From Gracilariopsis chorda (taxonomy: Eukaryota > Rhodophyta > Florideophyceae > Gracilariales > Gracilariaceae): DNA of 64,000 nucleotides. Positions 11,271 through 22,381 of the stretch are shown here, one piece after another (within the stretch, counting starts at the first letter, position 1; each line of letters starts with the position of its first letter). The stretch lies in NCBI GenBank assembly GCA_003194525.1, contig NBIV01000038.1:186001-250000 (forward strand). The letters run 5' to 3'. A program made the position numbers and the translations under genes. Below the pieces are notes generated by a model. It was not told the DNA's origin. It was given only the letters and a program-made list of their open reading frames with translations, and searched no databases.

Positions 11271-13924
11271 TGACGACAGCAAGTCGTACGGTACCCATAG
11301 CAGACACGGGAAGGTTCACGATCGCGTTGGGAGACACTGTCTTGGAAACCATCTTAGGTGATTCTGGGGCAGATTTCAGTGCAATCGGATCAAACCTGTT
11401 CACTCAGGTACTCTTGGAGATGCCGAACCTCAAAATCTGTCTGCTGAACCGACCCATTGCCCTGACGGATGCTTTTGGCACCAGGAAGGACGCAGAAGTT
11501 TTCGCCTCTCGATCAGTTAAGATGGCAATAACTATCTACCTCCCGAGTTCCAACATCCCAGTCCGCGTCAGAGGAGTGGAATTCCTTATAGTAGATCACC
11601 CCATGGAAGAGATACTCCTCGGTCGTCCATTCCTTCACTCTATAGGATTCAACTTGCAGAACCATCTCGTCCGTGCCAGGCACGCGAATCACGACAAGCA
11701 CCTCGATGAACTTGACCCAGATACTTTAAAGCTTGCAGCTGCCAATTATAAGGGCCTGTCGTACACAGATGCCGACGACGACCCAATAGAACTACCTGAG
11801 TGTCTATCTGCGGGAATCGGAGAGGACAGCAAAGAGGCTATCAAGGAAGCTTTTAGAAGAATTCTCGACGAAGCAAAGAGTAATGGAATATCTGATGCGG
11901 GACAGAAGAGACTCGAGGACATGCCCCAGAAGTATTGTGACGTCTTCAGGATCAAGCTGGGCGCTGACCCGCCTGCCGACGTCCCTCCACTCGTTATCAC
12001 TCCCATGAAGAACGCCAAACCACACCGATCACCCCAACGCCGCTATGCACCTCACCAGAGGGATTTCATCATACAGACCATCCAAGAGTTGGAGGCAGTG
12101 GGGGCCATTTACAAGAATCCCGCTGCAAGATGGGCCTCACCAGCTCTGGCGGTCCCAAAACCAGGCTCAGCTAGGCTTCGTTTCACAGTAGATGTACGTG
12201 GACCCAATGCCCGTACCGTTCCGATACAATCATCGATGCCCCACCTCGATTCCAAATTTCAAGACATGGCAGGCAGTACTTGTTTCGCTAATCTGGATTT
12301 GGCTCACGGCTACTGGCAGCTACCCCTATCCAAATAATCGCAAGAGATGATGTCAATACAGACACCACCAGGTGTATATTCATCGAAAGGCCTACTACAA
12401 GGGGGAAGCGATTCCGGCAACCATTTCCAAGCTGTGCTCGCGCACAAGTTTGAAGGGCAAGTGGACAAATTTCTACAGTGGCTAGACGATTTGGTTTTCT
12501 ATGCCCAAGTTGAAGCGGAACTGCTGTCCAACATAGAGCATTTCTTGCACGTATGTCAGGAAATTGGTTTGAAGATCCACGCCAAGAAGCCACATCTCTT
12601 CCGAAAAGAGGTTCAGTTCTGTGGACTGATCATATCATCGAAAGGCATTCAATACCATCCACGGCACTATGACGCTCTTGTGGCTATGAAGCAACCTACG
12701 ATGCCTACCGAGCTGCAGCAATTCGTGTGCGGAACGAACTGGATGCGCAGCTCTATCCCGGACTACGCCCGACGAATAGCACCACTACAAGAGCTTCTGG
12801 AAGATTGCTACAAGAAGGTTGGAAAACGAACACGTAGGGCACTCCGCAAGCTTTCCATCACGGACCAGTGTGGCGCCGACCATGATTCAGCTTTTGCTGA
12901 CATCAAGGATCAACTGGCCGCCTCAGTCCAGCTGGCTCATCCGCACGCGGATCATGACTTGTGTCTTTTCACCGATGCTTCCGAGACGCACTGGGCCGCC
13001 ATCCGGACACAAGTCCCAACCGGAGACCGAAACAATCCGATCGAGGAACAGAGGCACAAACCTCTGTGGTTTCTGTCTGGATCTTTCTCTAGATCAGCTG
13101 GAAACTGGTCAATTGCCGAGAAAGAAAAGTACGCAATCGTCGAGTCGATGTGCCGTTTGGACTACATGACCATGGGACTCGAGACCAAAATATTCACTGA
13201 TCACGCCAAACTAGTATATTTGTACGACCCGTATGGTAGGAATCCCGGCATTTTGAGGCAAACTGCGAGCAAACTCATGCCATGGGCTATCAAGCTCAGT
13301 GCTTTTCTCTATGTCGTCGAACATCTTCCTGGGGAACAAAAAGTATGGGCGGACATGTTGACGAGATGGGCTGTCAACCCTTCTCGGCATGTTCATTCCA
13401 GCAAACTTATGAAAGCAATGGCCCTCATGGTAGCTCCTCTGAATCCTGGCCTCGACCCGAAGATGGACTGGCCCAAACTATCCGGCATTATTGCAACGCA
13501 GCAACAAACCAGCGACAAACCTCCGAATCAGTTCAAGCCGACATCCCAAGGAATCCCAAATCAACAGGACGTGCTGTGGAATCCAAACGGAGCACCAATA
13601 CTGAAGCTCCGCATTATCATCGCCGTTCATTCCGGTCATGGCGGTCATAGGAGCGCCAATGTGACCATGGCTACAGTTCGGGCATACTTCGACTGGAAGA
13701 GAATGGAGGATGATGTGAAATTTTTCGTCGACACTTGCATCCACTGTCCGTGTACCGAGCCTTCTATTACTATTCCACGTCCACTGGGTCACACGTTACA
13801 CGCAGAGCAGCCAAATGAGTTGACCCATTTTGACTTTTGCTACATGTGCCCTGGAGAAAAGGGCTTTCTGTACGTACTAGTCGTCAAAGACGACCACAGC
13901 GGATATGCATGGTTCGTGCCTGCC
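11271..13924 (+). pseudogene. Pol of family A copy 3, 5' part, cut by element B
   Basis: Protease (DSGAD), RT and RNase H are present, and this is the best preserved A copy. Only the family-wide TAA (12335-12337) interrupts it. The codon that is TAG in copies 1 and 2 is GAG here (12608-12610), so the frame from 12347 runs through RNase H into integrase. The reading ends where element B is inserted, just after the first catalytic Asp region of integrase (after GYAWFVPA). The last residues of any frame crossing 13925 are B LTR sequence. Confidence 0.9.
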
Positions 13925-14737
13925 TGTGATGGAATGCCCCAAAGGGGAAAAACACCGAAAGAAGGTCGGGATCTTCCTCTCACGAGGTGAACGCAGTTGG
14001 GTAAAGCCCTCCCAGAGGTGTCACGGCGAAGCCGGTTTGTAAGACCGGGGAGACCTGTCGCGACTGGCGCAGGTAGGTGAAGGCGAAGAATCGGTATCCG
14101 CGTGAGCGAGGTGTAATTCTCAGTAGAGGTATGCTTCCACGTAAGTGGGGAAGTGTGAGCGGTTGCACACAGGAAGGGCCGCGGGTAGCGGGATGTACTA
14201 CCGTGAAAGGGGGAAAGGAGGAAGAATGGGCGAGGTGAGTCGCGAGAGCGACGAACAAATACGGCAATGCCGGTGGACAGGACTCCCTATACAGGGCAAA
14301 ACACCAATGTGACTGGAACAATTATATTCCCAAGGATGGGCCTCTTTAGATGTGCAAGGGGGTTAGATGTCCCGTGGTTTACGGCGTTTCCCTCCAAGGA
14401 GGAATAGAGCACGCGCGCAAGCGGTAATCACTAGAGCCAATTCCCCAGGTTGGGGTCCCTTGTTGGGGAAGGTTTACTGGTGCGACGGCAGTGCGCCGTC
14501 GCACTAAGTACTAGCTTCCCAGAAATGGGTGTGAAAATAATAAATAGTATTAACTAAAATACTCCACATTTCGTGGCCACATCCACTACTATGGCCAACC
14601 ACCAATTGACCCAAAACCGTGTCCCACGTGTCCATACCCACCATTGTGGGGCGTAGTTCATATACACACTACAAAACCGATAATATCGGGAAAACGATCA
14701 AGTACCAAGAATCCCTCCCTGAAGGCGTTGAACTACA
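13925..14737 (-). repeat. 3' LTR of element B (813 bp)
   Basis: On the minus strand it starts TGTAGTTC and ends TTCCATCACA. It is nearly identical to 22382-23194. It holds a perfect 10-bp stem with a 5-base loop (GTGCGACGGC/GCCGTCGCAC) at 14480-14504. The complement of the pair of LTRs sets the orientation together with the purine tract at its inner edge. Confidence 0.92.
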
Positions 14738-14750
14738 TATCCCCCCCATA
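14738..14750 (-). promoter_or_regulatory. Polypurine tract of element B
   Basis: On the minus strand this reads ATGGGGGGGATA directly before the LTR, the expected position for the plus-strand primer of reverse transcription. Element C has GGAGGGGGATA in the same place before 42786. Confidence 0.65.
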
Positions 14751-14793
14751 AGACGGGAAAAGGACCGCGGACGCGGAGGGTTCCCAGACGAAA

Positions 14794-15325
14794 ATGGGTG
14801 ATAAAAGCTCGTGCGCCGTCTCCAGTTGTCCTGTAAATCCCTCTGCACCAGAGTCATCGAGCGCACAAACAACAACAACAGCCACCCTCAAAAAAGGGAG
14901 AAATGAACAACGACAACAACATCAACCACCACAGCCAACCTCCGAGGTCTCTCGGGCGATACACCACTGGTTTCCGATCAGTTCCCCTGCCTCAGAGCGA
15001 TTGACATCCGCTACAACCGGGGAGTATGGATGCTGCAGTCGACCATCCCTTTGCACTATCACCTTCGGTGGTGTCCTCCGGAATCGCTCCGGCGTTCGAT
15101 TGGCCAACCTACAACACCCTGGTGGGGCTCAACCCGATGAATCGGAATCACGCGTCGCGCTTGCGCCTTGCCCCGTGGTTTCACCCGGTTGCTGTCCTCA
15201 ATGAGGGATTGGTCACCGCTTATGCGGATGGCTCAGACACCGTTCCGGGGGATGTCACCGCCATGGCGGACGCGTTGGCTTACCGCCTTGCGGGTGGTCA
15301 AGCCCCGGGCAACGGCGAAGAGTGA
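14794..15325 (+). pseudogene. Antisense accessory ORF of element B, shortened
   Basis: This ORF runs opposite to pol and ends about 200 bp from the end of the pol frame (tail to tail). It opens at ATG 14794 (MGDKSS) and shifts frame before 15026, where a frame continues to the TGA at 15325. It is homologous to the two ends of the longer ORF in element C (40926-42729). Both contain the blocks TYNTLVGLNPM or SYNALVGLDPM, LAPWFHP and TAMADALAY. About 1.24 kb present in C is missing between PGD and TAMADAL, and the missing part leaves the frame intact. There is no signal peptide or membrane segment, and I recognise no domain. Confidence 0.6.
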
Positions 15326-15534
15326 GCCCCTTTTGTCCAGTTTCCTGGTGTTCCTTCCCTGGCTATGCCAGTTAGTGTAGTGTAGTATGGAGCTTGCTGC
15401 TCCACTAGGTAAACTTTCCCGTGTCGGACGGTGATTTCCAATTAGAATTCCCCGTCTTGGACAGACTTTCCTTTGCTATCCTTTCTTACTGCCCTCCGCT
15501 TGCGCGGCAACGTTACCCGACATGGGCATTAACC

Positions 15535-15740
15535 AGCGTGGCTGGGGCTGCAGTTCCAGTTTGACGGTGGTATTGCACGACCTGCGATCGTGGGAGGTGT
15601 TCAATTGGCTCCCACATATCCCCACTGTGGTCATACCCGTACCAGCGGACGCGGTATTGTATAATACCATCCTGGTCTCAGGTGTGTCCGACAAGTCGGT
15701 CTACTACGAACTCTCGTTCGTAGACCTGGCGGCCGTGCCG
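15535..15740 (-). pseudogene. Chromodomain of element B with an internal stop
   Basis: The minus-strand frame reads REFVVDRLVGHT, a TGA at 15678-15680, then YRVRWYGYD and WEPIEHL. This is the chromodomain pattern in which three aromatic or hydrophobic positions bind methylated histone tails and steer integration. Element C has TGG (Trp) at the stop position. It is in the same frame as RT and integrase. Confidence 0.75.
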
Positions 15741-16637
15741 GGTGGTGGTTGTATTTCCTTGTGAGGGTTGCTCGCGGTGCGGTATAATGTCCCTTAGCAG
15801 GGTGTTCGGCGATAACTCCGGCGTTGCCGTGCGCTGTGGTGGCGGTTGCTGCTCGTGCGGGAGGATATCCCTCAAGAGGGTGTTTGGAGTCATGGGTTTC
15901 ACCGCCAAGTTATTCCCCAGAGGGGCGTCGTTGTTCCCGTCATCACGGTAGGCCGGGCGAACCGCCAGTCGGCGGGGGACTTGAACTCCGCGAGTGCGGT
16001 CTTCTTCGCGAACCGCGAGCTTGCGGGGTCTCTGCCGCGTATGTGGGAACGGCGTTTGCAACATCCCCTGCGGGGTCCCGTGCGACACGGTGATTGGTAA
16101 GCGTTCCGCCTCCCTGCCAGGTGCACGAGCGCTCTGTACCATACGTTCCGGTGACGCCGTGGTGTCCCCGGTTACTGACGAGTTGCCTGGGGCTAACTCC
16201 GGTACACTGGTATTTTGGTCAAAATTCCCCTTTGGGGGGTGCCGGGCAGGTGCCCATGACACCCTTTTCAGGGGCCTTGCAGCTAAGCGCGGTGCACCGT
16301 CTCCATGAGGAGGGGCAGCGTCTGGTACGACCGGTTTTGAGCGTGCGATGGCGCGCGTTCTTCCCGAGTTCCTCGGTTCCTCACCGCAGCGTTGCTGAAG
16401 TTGGCGCAAATTATTCCCCGGAGCGGGGGCTTCGATTCCGTCGACGACTGGAGGCGTTTCTGGCGCTTGCGCGCCAGGGCCTGAAGCTTCGACCGCGGCT
16501 TGGCCGCCTTTTTCCCTGACAGGGGTGTGCGGTAGTTGCGCTTCAACCTCCCGTGTTGCACGGTATAATTGCCGCTTTTGCGGGGCCTGCGCGTCTAGTT
16601 GTTGTTGCGCAGCACTGCCCGAGAACGGGATTAGTGT
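15741..16637 (-). pseudogene. Pro/Gln/Arg-rich linker of element B pol
   Basis: About 300 codons stay open in the pol frame between the TGA at 16638-16640 and the chromodomain. The segment is rich in Pro, Arg and Gln and contains a repeated block, NTLLRDILPH and NTLLRDIIPH, about 25 residues apart. It looks like a disordered spacer between integrase and chromodomain. Element C keeps a comparable stretch at 39,100-40,420, though it is broken. Confidence 0.55.
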
Positions 16638-18320
16638 TCAGTGTTTCCCGTTGCGACAGCGATAGCGTTCCTCGAAAACGAGTGTTCTCCTCCCCCCCTT
16701 AGACGGAGTGGCAGGATATGGGATAACATTCCCTGCCTGGCGGGTATAAATTCGCGCTAGTGGGGTGGGCGTGGGAGGGGCGGGCGCTGAGAGGCCCGAA
16801 TTACCCGGCCGAGCCAGTGAGTCCGACAGGGTCGGTAGGTCTGAGAGTCCCCGGCTGGGGTGTGGTAGTACCGTAGGCCTAGTACTCCCGGATGATTCCG
16901 GTGTTTCAGAGTCCGTAGAAACGGGGTTGCCTGGATCCAGGACTATATCTGACGAGGGAGGAGGGGCCAGGACAACACGATCACGGGAAATCCGTTCGTG
17001 CGTGTCGCCCATCTCTACCACGACAGTGTTGGTGTTCACAGAGATGACCTTGAATGGTCCATCCGCCACAGGCGAGAGTTTATTGCGCTTCTCCCGTTCC
17101 GGGTTGTAGTACTCCTTCCTGATGAAGACGTAGTTATTCGCCCGAATCGGGGATGGTTTCCCTCGCAAGCGAGCATCAAAATCCCGCTTGTAAGAGGCTT
17201 GGGCCCGTGCCATCGACTTCTGCGCAGCGGGGACCAGATTGGAAAGCCATTGCTTCCATTGCTGCCGGTAGATACCCACTGATGGGAAATTGTCCAAGGT
17301 AGCTTGGGGTTCCAGCGCCACAGGCGGGGGTGTTCTAGATAGAACCAACTCGAATGGGGAAACTCCGGTAGTCCGGTGTACCTGCGTGTTGTACGCGTAG
17401 GTTACCGCATCAGCGTACATGTCCCAGTTCTTTGGGTGTTCTGCGACTTAGGAACGTAACGCCGCGAGTAACGTCCGGTTAAACCGTTCAACTTGCCCAT
17501 TACACTGGGGGTGGTAGGTAGTCGTGAACAAGTTCTTGACATCCAGGATGCGACAAACATCCTGGAAGAACTTGCTCACGAACTGTTTCCCGTTATCGGA
17601 GAGCACCTCCACAGGGGGACCGTAGACGAAAATCCAGTGCGTCACCAGAGCCTGGGCCATTGTGATAGCGGTTATCCTCCGAAGAGGGACAGTCCGTACC
17701 AGCTTAGAAAAGCGGTCGGTAATGACAAGTAGAAACTTGTTTCCACGTTTCGTGGTTAGTAGTGGTCCGAGAATATCGATCGCGATAAACTCGAGCGGCG
17801 CCCTTGCGGGGTATAGTTTCATATTCTTCGCATTTTTGCGGAGTTTCACGCGATTCTTCGCGCATTCGCCACAAAACCGCACGGCTGCGTAGCAATCCAC
17901 TGCCATGGCGGGCAAATAGAAATCCCTTCGCAGGGTTAGGTAGAGTTTCCTCCCACCTGGGTGACCTCCAATGGGGGCGTAGTGTGATAGATGTAACACC
18001 CGCGACTGCAGGGAATGAGGTACCACAATCTGTGGGCGGGCTTCGACCTTCCTTACGAGGTAGCCTTTGTCGTTTAACCCGAAAGGGAGATCTTCACCAC
18101 CGTTAAGACGGGCACGAATCCTCGTACAGAATGGGTCGCCAAATTGTTCTCGGATCATTCCTTCCGGTGATACCGGTACAAAGTTTCCCGGTAACGGGTT
18201 CTCAGATTCCTCTCGCGATGCGAGTAGTTCGTCAAAGTCAGCATCCTCGTCCCAGTTTTCTGGCCCAGCCTCGACGGCACATTCCGGATCATCCGGGTCT
18301 AGGGCCATGAAACATGGGAA
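16638..18320 (-). pseudogene. Integrase of element B
   Basis: Two open blocks in one frame (18308-17448 and 17420-16638) are separated by a single TAA at 17448-17450. There is an HX(n)HX(n)CX2C zinc-binding region (HYAPIGGHPGG...FCGEC), the catalytic triad D (AIDILGP), D (LSDNGKQF) and E (NGQVERFNR), and a C-terminal domain with RDFDARLRG and a beta-rich GPF-type stretch (ADGPFKV). It inserts element cDNA into the host genome. The frame is continuous with RT upstream apart from one TAA at 18321-18323. Confidence 0.9.
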
Positions 18321-19835
18321 TTAATCATCCTCCGTTGGGAGTGCTTCCCCACTTGTGGATAAACGTGACAGGGCGTCGGCTTGGGTGTTCTGCGCGCACT
18401 TTTCATAAATGCCTTGAAAGTCATATTCTGCGAGGCGGAGTCTCCAGCGCATGAGGCGTCCCGACGGGTTGGAGATATTCATTAACCACCTCAATGAGGA
18501 ATGATCCGTGTACACGGTGAAGTGAACTCCCATAAGGTAGGGGCGCAGAGTGGTCATCGCCCATACGACGGCGAGGCACTCTTTCTCCGATATGGAGTAG
18601 TTCCGCTCATGAACATTGAGCGATCGCGACCAATAACCAATTGGATGTCGTTCCCCCTCGGGGGTGGTTTGAAAAAGAGCACACCCGCCTTGGTAGTCGC
18701 TCGAGTCCGTATCTACGGAGTATGGAAACCCAAGTTTTGGGAGATGTAGGATTGGTGCTGATGTGACAGCCTCCTTCAAGGAGTTAAAAGCTTCCGATTG
18801 CTCGGGCGTAAATGTTCCCAGTTTTGGGGGGTTCCCCTTTCGCAACAACGCGTTTAGGGGCGCCGCAGTATCCGAAAAGTTCGGGATAAAACGTCGATAG
18901 ACGTTGAACAGCCCCAAAAAGGAGCACAGTTCCGTTTGAGTACGGGGCTCTTTCGCCTCAGCGAGGGATTTGACTCGAGCTTTCTCGATCACTAACCGTC
19001 CAGGACGGATAATGTGACCCAGATACTTCACAGTATCTGTGAAAAACTCGCATTTCCTCAACTTGAGGGTAATTCCCGCATCGCAGCGTACGGTCAGCAC
19101 GTCTCGGACGTGAGTGAGATGGTCGTCCAACGAGTTGGAGAAGATGATAATATCATCAAGGTAGACCAGACAACTCCCCCACTTAAAGCGGTTGAGTAGA
19201 ATATCTACTGCACGCTGAAAGGTGGCGGGGGCGTTGGTTAACCCAAATGGCATCTGCTTGAAGCGGTACGTTCCTGCGTGGCAGGGGAATGCGGTTTTGT
19301 CGCGATCCTCCTGTCTGACAGGTACTTGCCAATATCTCCAATTGGCATCGAGAGCCGTGAAAACGGTGGTGTCTCCGAGGGAGTCAATACACTCGTCCAT
19401 ACGAGGGATAGGGTACGTGTCCCTAACGGTCACGGCATTGAGCCGGTGGTAGTCGACACAGAACCTCCAGGTTCCGTCGGCCTTCAAAGCCAGTACAACT
19501 GGGGATGCCCAGGGTGATTGAACGCGCTCAATCACACCTGCGCGAAGCATCTTGTTCACTTGGGACTGCTCCTCCTCCCGAGCTTTCGGACCTGCCCTGT
19601 AAGGGGGTTGTGCAACCGGTCGCGCACCGGGGATTAAATCGATCCGGTGTTCCGTTGCATTAATCTCACCAAGCGAGCCATCCCACATTGTGGTGAATTC
19701 CCGTAACATTGTACGGAGTTTTTCGCGGTGCGACTCTGGCACGTGGCTGAAGTCCAGCGCTTCAAGTGCCTTTTCCCGATCAATCTGGTCGTTGCTCGAT
19801 GGAGCATTGCCCTGTGGAACAGGTGTGGTTCGCAA
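18321..19835 (-). pseudogene. Reverse transcriptase and RNase H of element B
   Basis: A 504-codon frame ends at TAA 18321-18323. RT blocks are WASPVVLALKADGTWRFCVDY, MPFGLTNAPATFQ and YLDDIIIFS. RNase H blocks are VDTDSSD, ISEKECLAV and VYTDHSSLRWL. The first Asp motif reads FTALDAN, as usual for RT block A. All catalytic residues are intact. The only damage is the terminal stop, where element C still reads Asp codons, so this domain could still fold as made. No protease motif (DTG or DSG) was found between the zinc knuckle and this domain. Confidence 0.93.
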
Positions 19836-20099
19836 TTCCGAGTTACTCGGTATGTTCGACGCTGAAGTAGCGGTTTCCTCCCCTTCCTTAGACTTGACGT
19901 CTTCGGACGGCGGGGCACTCCACCGGGAATCCGGGGATTTTTACTCCGTATCCATGGGCGACGCAACACACCGAGGTGCGCAGAGTCCGCGTCAGCGGTG
20001 TCTTTCCTCGAGAGGACTTTCACTGGGGAGCGAGGCGAGGACGCCTCGGGCGCCAACGGCCTCTTGTCTGAGGACGCCTCTCCAAAAGGGGAGACTCCC

Positions 20100-20654
20100 T
20101 CAGTAGTTTTCCACCTTCGGCGGTGGGTTGGGTTCCTCGACAACGAGTGCTTCATCCCGTTGACGGGGGTTTCTATCCGCATAAGCGGGGGTTGCAACGG
20201 ATGGTTGCGTGATCTCCCGAATCAGGGTGTATGAAGCTTGCCACGCACGTGGGGTCTGTGGTAGGGCATGGGAAAAGTCCGTTTTAGCACGGAGGTAGGA
20301 AGCCGTCGGGACGGAACGTTTCTCCTCTGGAGTGAGGGCCTCGTAGTTTGCCACCACCTTGGCCATATCCTTCAGTGAGCAGATACAATGAGGCGAGGTA
20401 TGGCCATGGGCATAACAAAGGTGGCAAATGAGAGCCAACACCGCGACACGCGGATTATGATTCCGAGTATCGGAGACGCAAGCCACAGGGCGGGTGTCAG
20501 TCCATCCAGGCCGTTGATAACGGGAATGACCGTTTGAAAACGGGAGTCGTTGGGGTTGGACCCGACCGTTACCATCGTATAGAACGGGATATTTTGTTCC
20601 CGTATCATGGGTCATCTCCGTCGTTGACGGCAAATCAGTGGTGGGTATCGACAC
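20100..20654 (-). pseudogene. Nucleocapsid part of element B Gag
   Basis: A 184-codon frame carries one canonical zinc knuckle CHLCYAHGHTSPHC (CX2CX4HX4C) around 20,420-20,460. It is preceded by Arg/Gly/Asn-rich sequence, as in RNA-binding nucleocapsids. It lies in the same frame as pol, but an intervening stretch of 19,836-20,100 has stops in that frame. Element C keeps only the first half of the knuckle because a deletion joins CHLCY to sequence just before RT. Confidence 0.75.
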
Positions 20655-21818
20655 ACCATCCCCCGCACTAAATGCACGGTATCAAATCCCTGTCCAGGGT
20701 TCCCATCGGCAGTGAGCGGGAGTGAGAAAGCTTCGCTTTCTAGCAACAACGCCTTGGCGGATTTAGACCGATTGTTCGGATTTCTTGCACGAAGTGCATC
20801 CCCTTCCGCTTGATCGTGTTGGACCAGCTCGAGATAGGTGATCCTCCGCTTGTCCTCCCGATAACGGGTAACTAAACTCCGGATTGCCGGGTCAAGACCA
20901 TCGGTGAACATGGTACTGCGCTCCCCAGTGGGGTATACGTTACCATATCTGTGGAAAGCCTTGTTAAGGCGCACCGAATAGTCGGTCTCGGTCTCTCCAG
21001 CACGCTGGCGTGTATCTCGCAAAGCGAGGATAGCCTGCTGAATAACGGTGTTTGTGGCGTAGGAGCGCAGAAGATACTGCACAGCCTCCGGCGAGCAAGT
21101 AACCCCTCCCTCGGAGGCACGAGAAGATCCTCTGACAGGGTTGTATTGGTCCTCCGCCACTTCCCGTAAGAAATACTGTAAAGCCAAGTAGGCTTGTCCC
21201 TCATTCATACCGAGGATATCGACCTCCGCTACAAAGCGGGATAAGAAATCCAGTACCAGGATTGGGTCCTCTCCAGTAAAATACTGGTTGCGGAGCGAGA
21301 GCTGCATTCGCTTAATGCAGTCTCGCACCTTTCCCGTACCACGGGGCGTACGTCCAAGTGACGAATCTTCGAGCCGGTAGTACCGGTATGATAGAAGCTT
21401 CCGGTAATCCGGGTTTGTCGGTTTCAATTCCCGGAGACCGGGTTGTCTTCTCCGCTTCTGGCGGGTTCGGATCACACCTTTAGTGGCCGATGACCGCTTC
21501 GAGCGGGAGGAGTAGCCTCGCTTCTCGTCCTCCGAGTCGGAGTCCGGGGAGCTCGAGCTAACCGAATGGTTTCGGGATGAGTCCGACGATGTCGAAGAAT
21601 CGGAGTCCAAATATTTTTGGGTGGTTTTTCCGTCAATGACGGCGTTTCTTCTTCCCAGCAAGCTGGTCGTTGTGCGATGCCTCGTTTACTGGATCATCCG
21701 GGGATGGTTTGTCCATGAGGAGGAACTGCTCTAGCGTCTCCAGGCAGGCACCAATCCGATCAAATCGCGCTTCAACTCTTTTGATGAAGGTGGCGGGTTG
21801 TCCCAAACTCTCCAACAC
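20612..21818 (-). pseudogene. Capsid part of element B Gag
   Basis: Frames 21818-21633 and 21661-20612 overlap with a frameshift. The larger (349 codons) begins with Ser/Asp-rich and basic tracts and then a helical Ty3-type capsid region (LVLDFLSRFVAEV, YLALQYFLREVAEDQY, ETETDYSVRLNKAF, DGLDPAIRSLV). It forms the virus-like particle core. Element C has the same blocks at 35,724-36,230, split by another LTR. Confidence 0.8.
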
Positions 21819-21864
21819 GGAGTTGACGTCAGACCGTAAATACGGAGTTCTTCGGCAACCTCCT

Positions 21865-22275
21865 TTACGGGGGTTGCCAAGACCACCTCTTGGAGAGTTT
21901 TAGTTCCCCTACAAGGGTGTCATGGGCGGTCCACAGAGCGCGGACCTGGGATTCCAGGGAAGTCCTCTGGGGGGTGTTATCGCCCGTTCCACGGGGGCTT
22001 GAAGCCGCGACAGCGGGAGCAGGCCGGGGTGCCTTAGGCACTGCGGCAACACCCGGAGTCGATGCTGCATTCCCCAGCGGGGGTGATAACGAGGGCAAAA
22101 GGAGGTTCCGGGGTTCCCGGTCGGGGGTATCATTCCGAGATGAAGCGGCGTCAGTACGGCTGGAACTTGTCCGTATAGGGATACGTGGTACGAACCGAAC
22201 TTCGGAGGTGTCCGCGTTGTCGCGGGAGCGACTACGCGTCACCAATGGCTCCGCATCGGAGGGATTTCTCGACAT
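21865..22275 (-). pseudogene. N-terminal part of element B Gag
   Basis: The frame starts at ATG 22275 (MSRNP), 106 bp inside the 5' LTR. It is Ser/Arg/Pro-rich and low complexity. Element C has the same start (MSRNP at 33679). A frameshift near 21,870 separates it from the rest of Gag. Confidence 0.65.
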
Positions 22276-22365
22276 GAGAAAATACCGTTACGACGGGAAA
22301 CGATCACGGAACTTCCGGTGAATGAAAACAAACCTCGTAAGAGGGAAAACAAAAAACCGATTCTA

Positions 22366-22378
22366 GGTTGGGAGACCA
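22366..22378 (-). promoter_or_regulatory. Primer binding site of element B
   Basis: The minus strand reads TGGTCTCCCAACC three bases inside the 5' LTR. This fits a tRNA 3' end ending in CCA. Element C has the mutated counterpart TGATCTCCCGACC at 33559-33571. Which tRNA it pairs with cannot be told here. Confidence 0.6.
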
Positions 22379-22381
22379 CTT

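Noticed and set aside
15026..15325. A small independent gene on the plus strand inside element B
   Set aside because: Its two ends match the two ends of the long antisense ORF in element C, so it is a shortened copy of that ORF.
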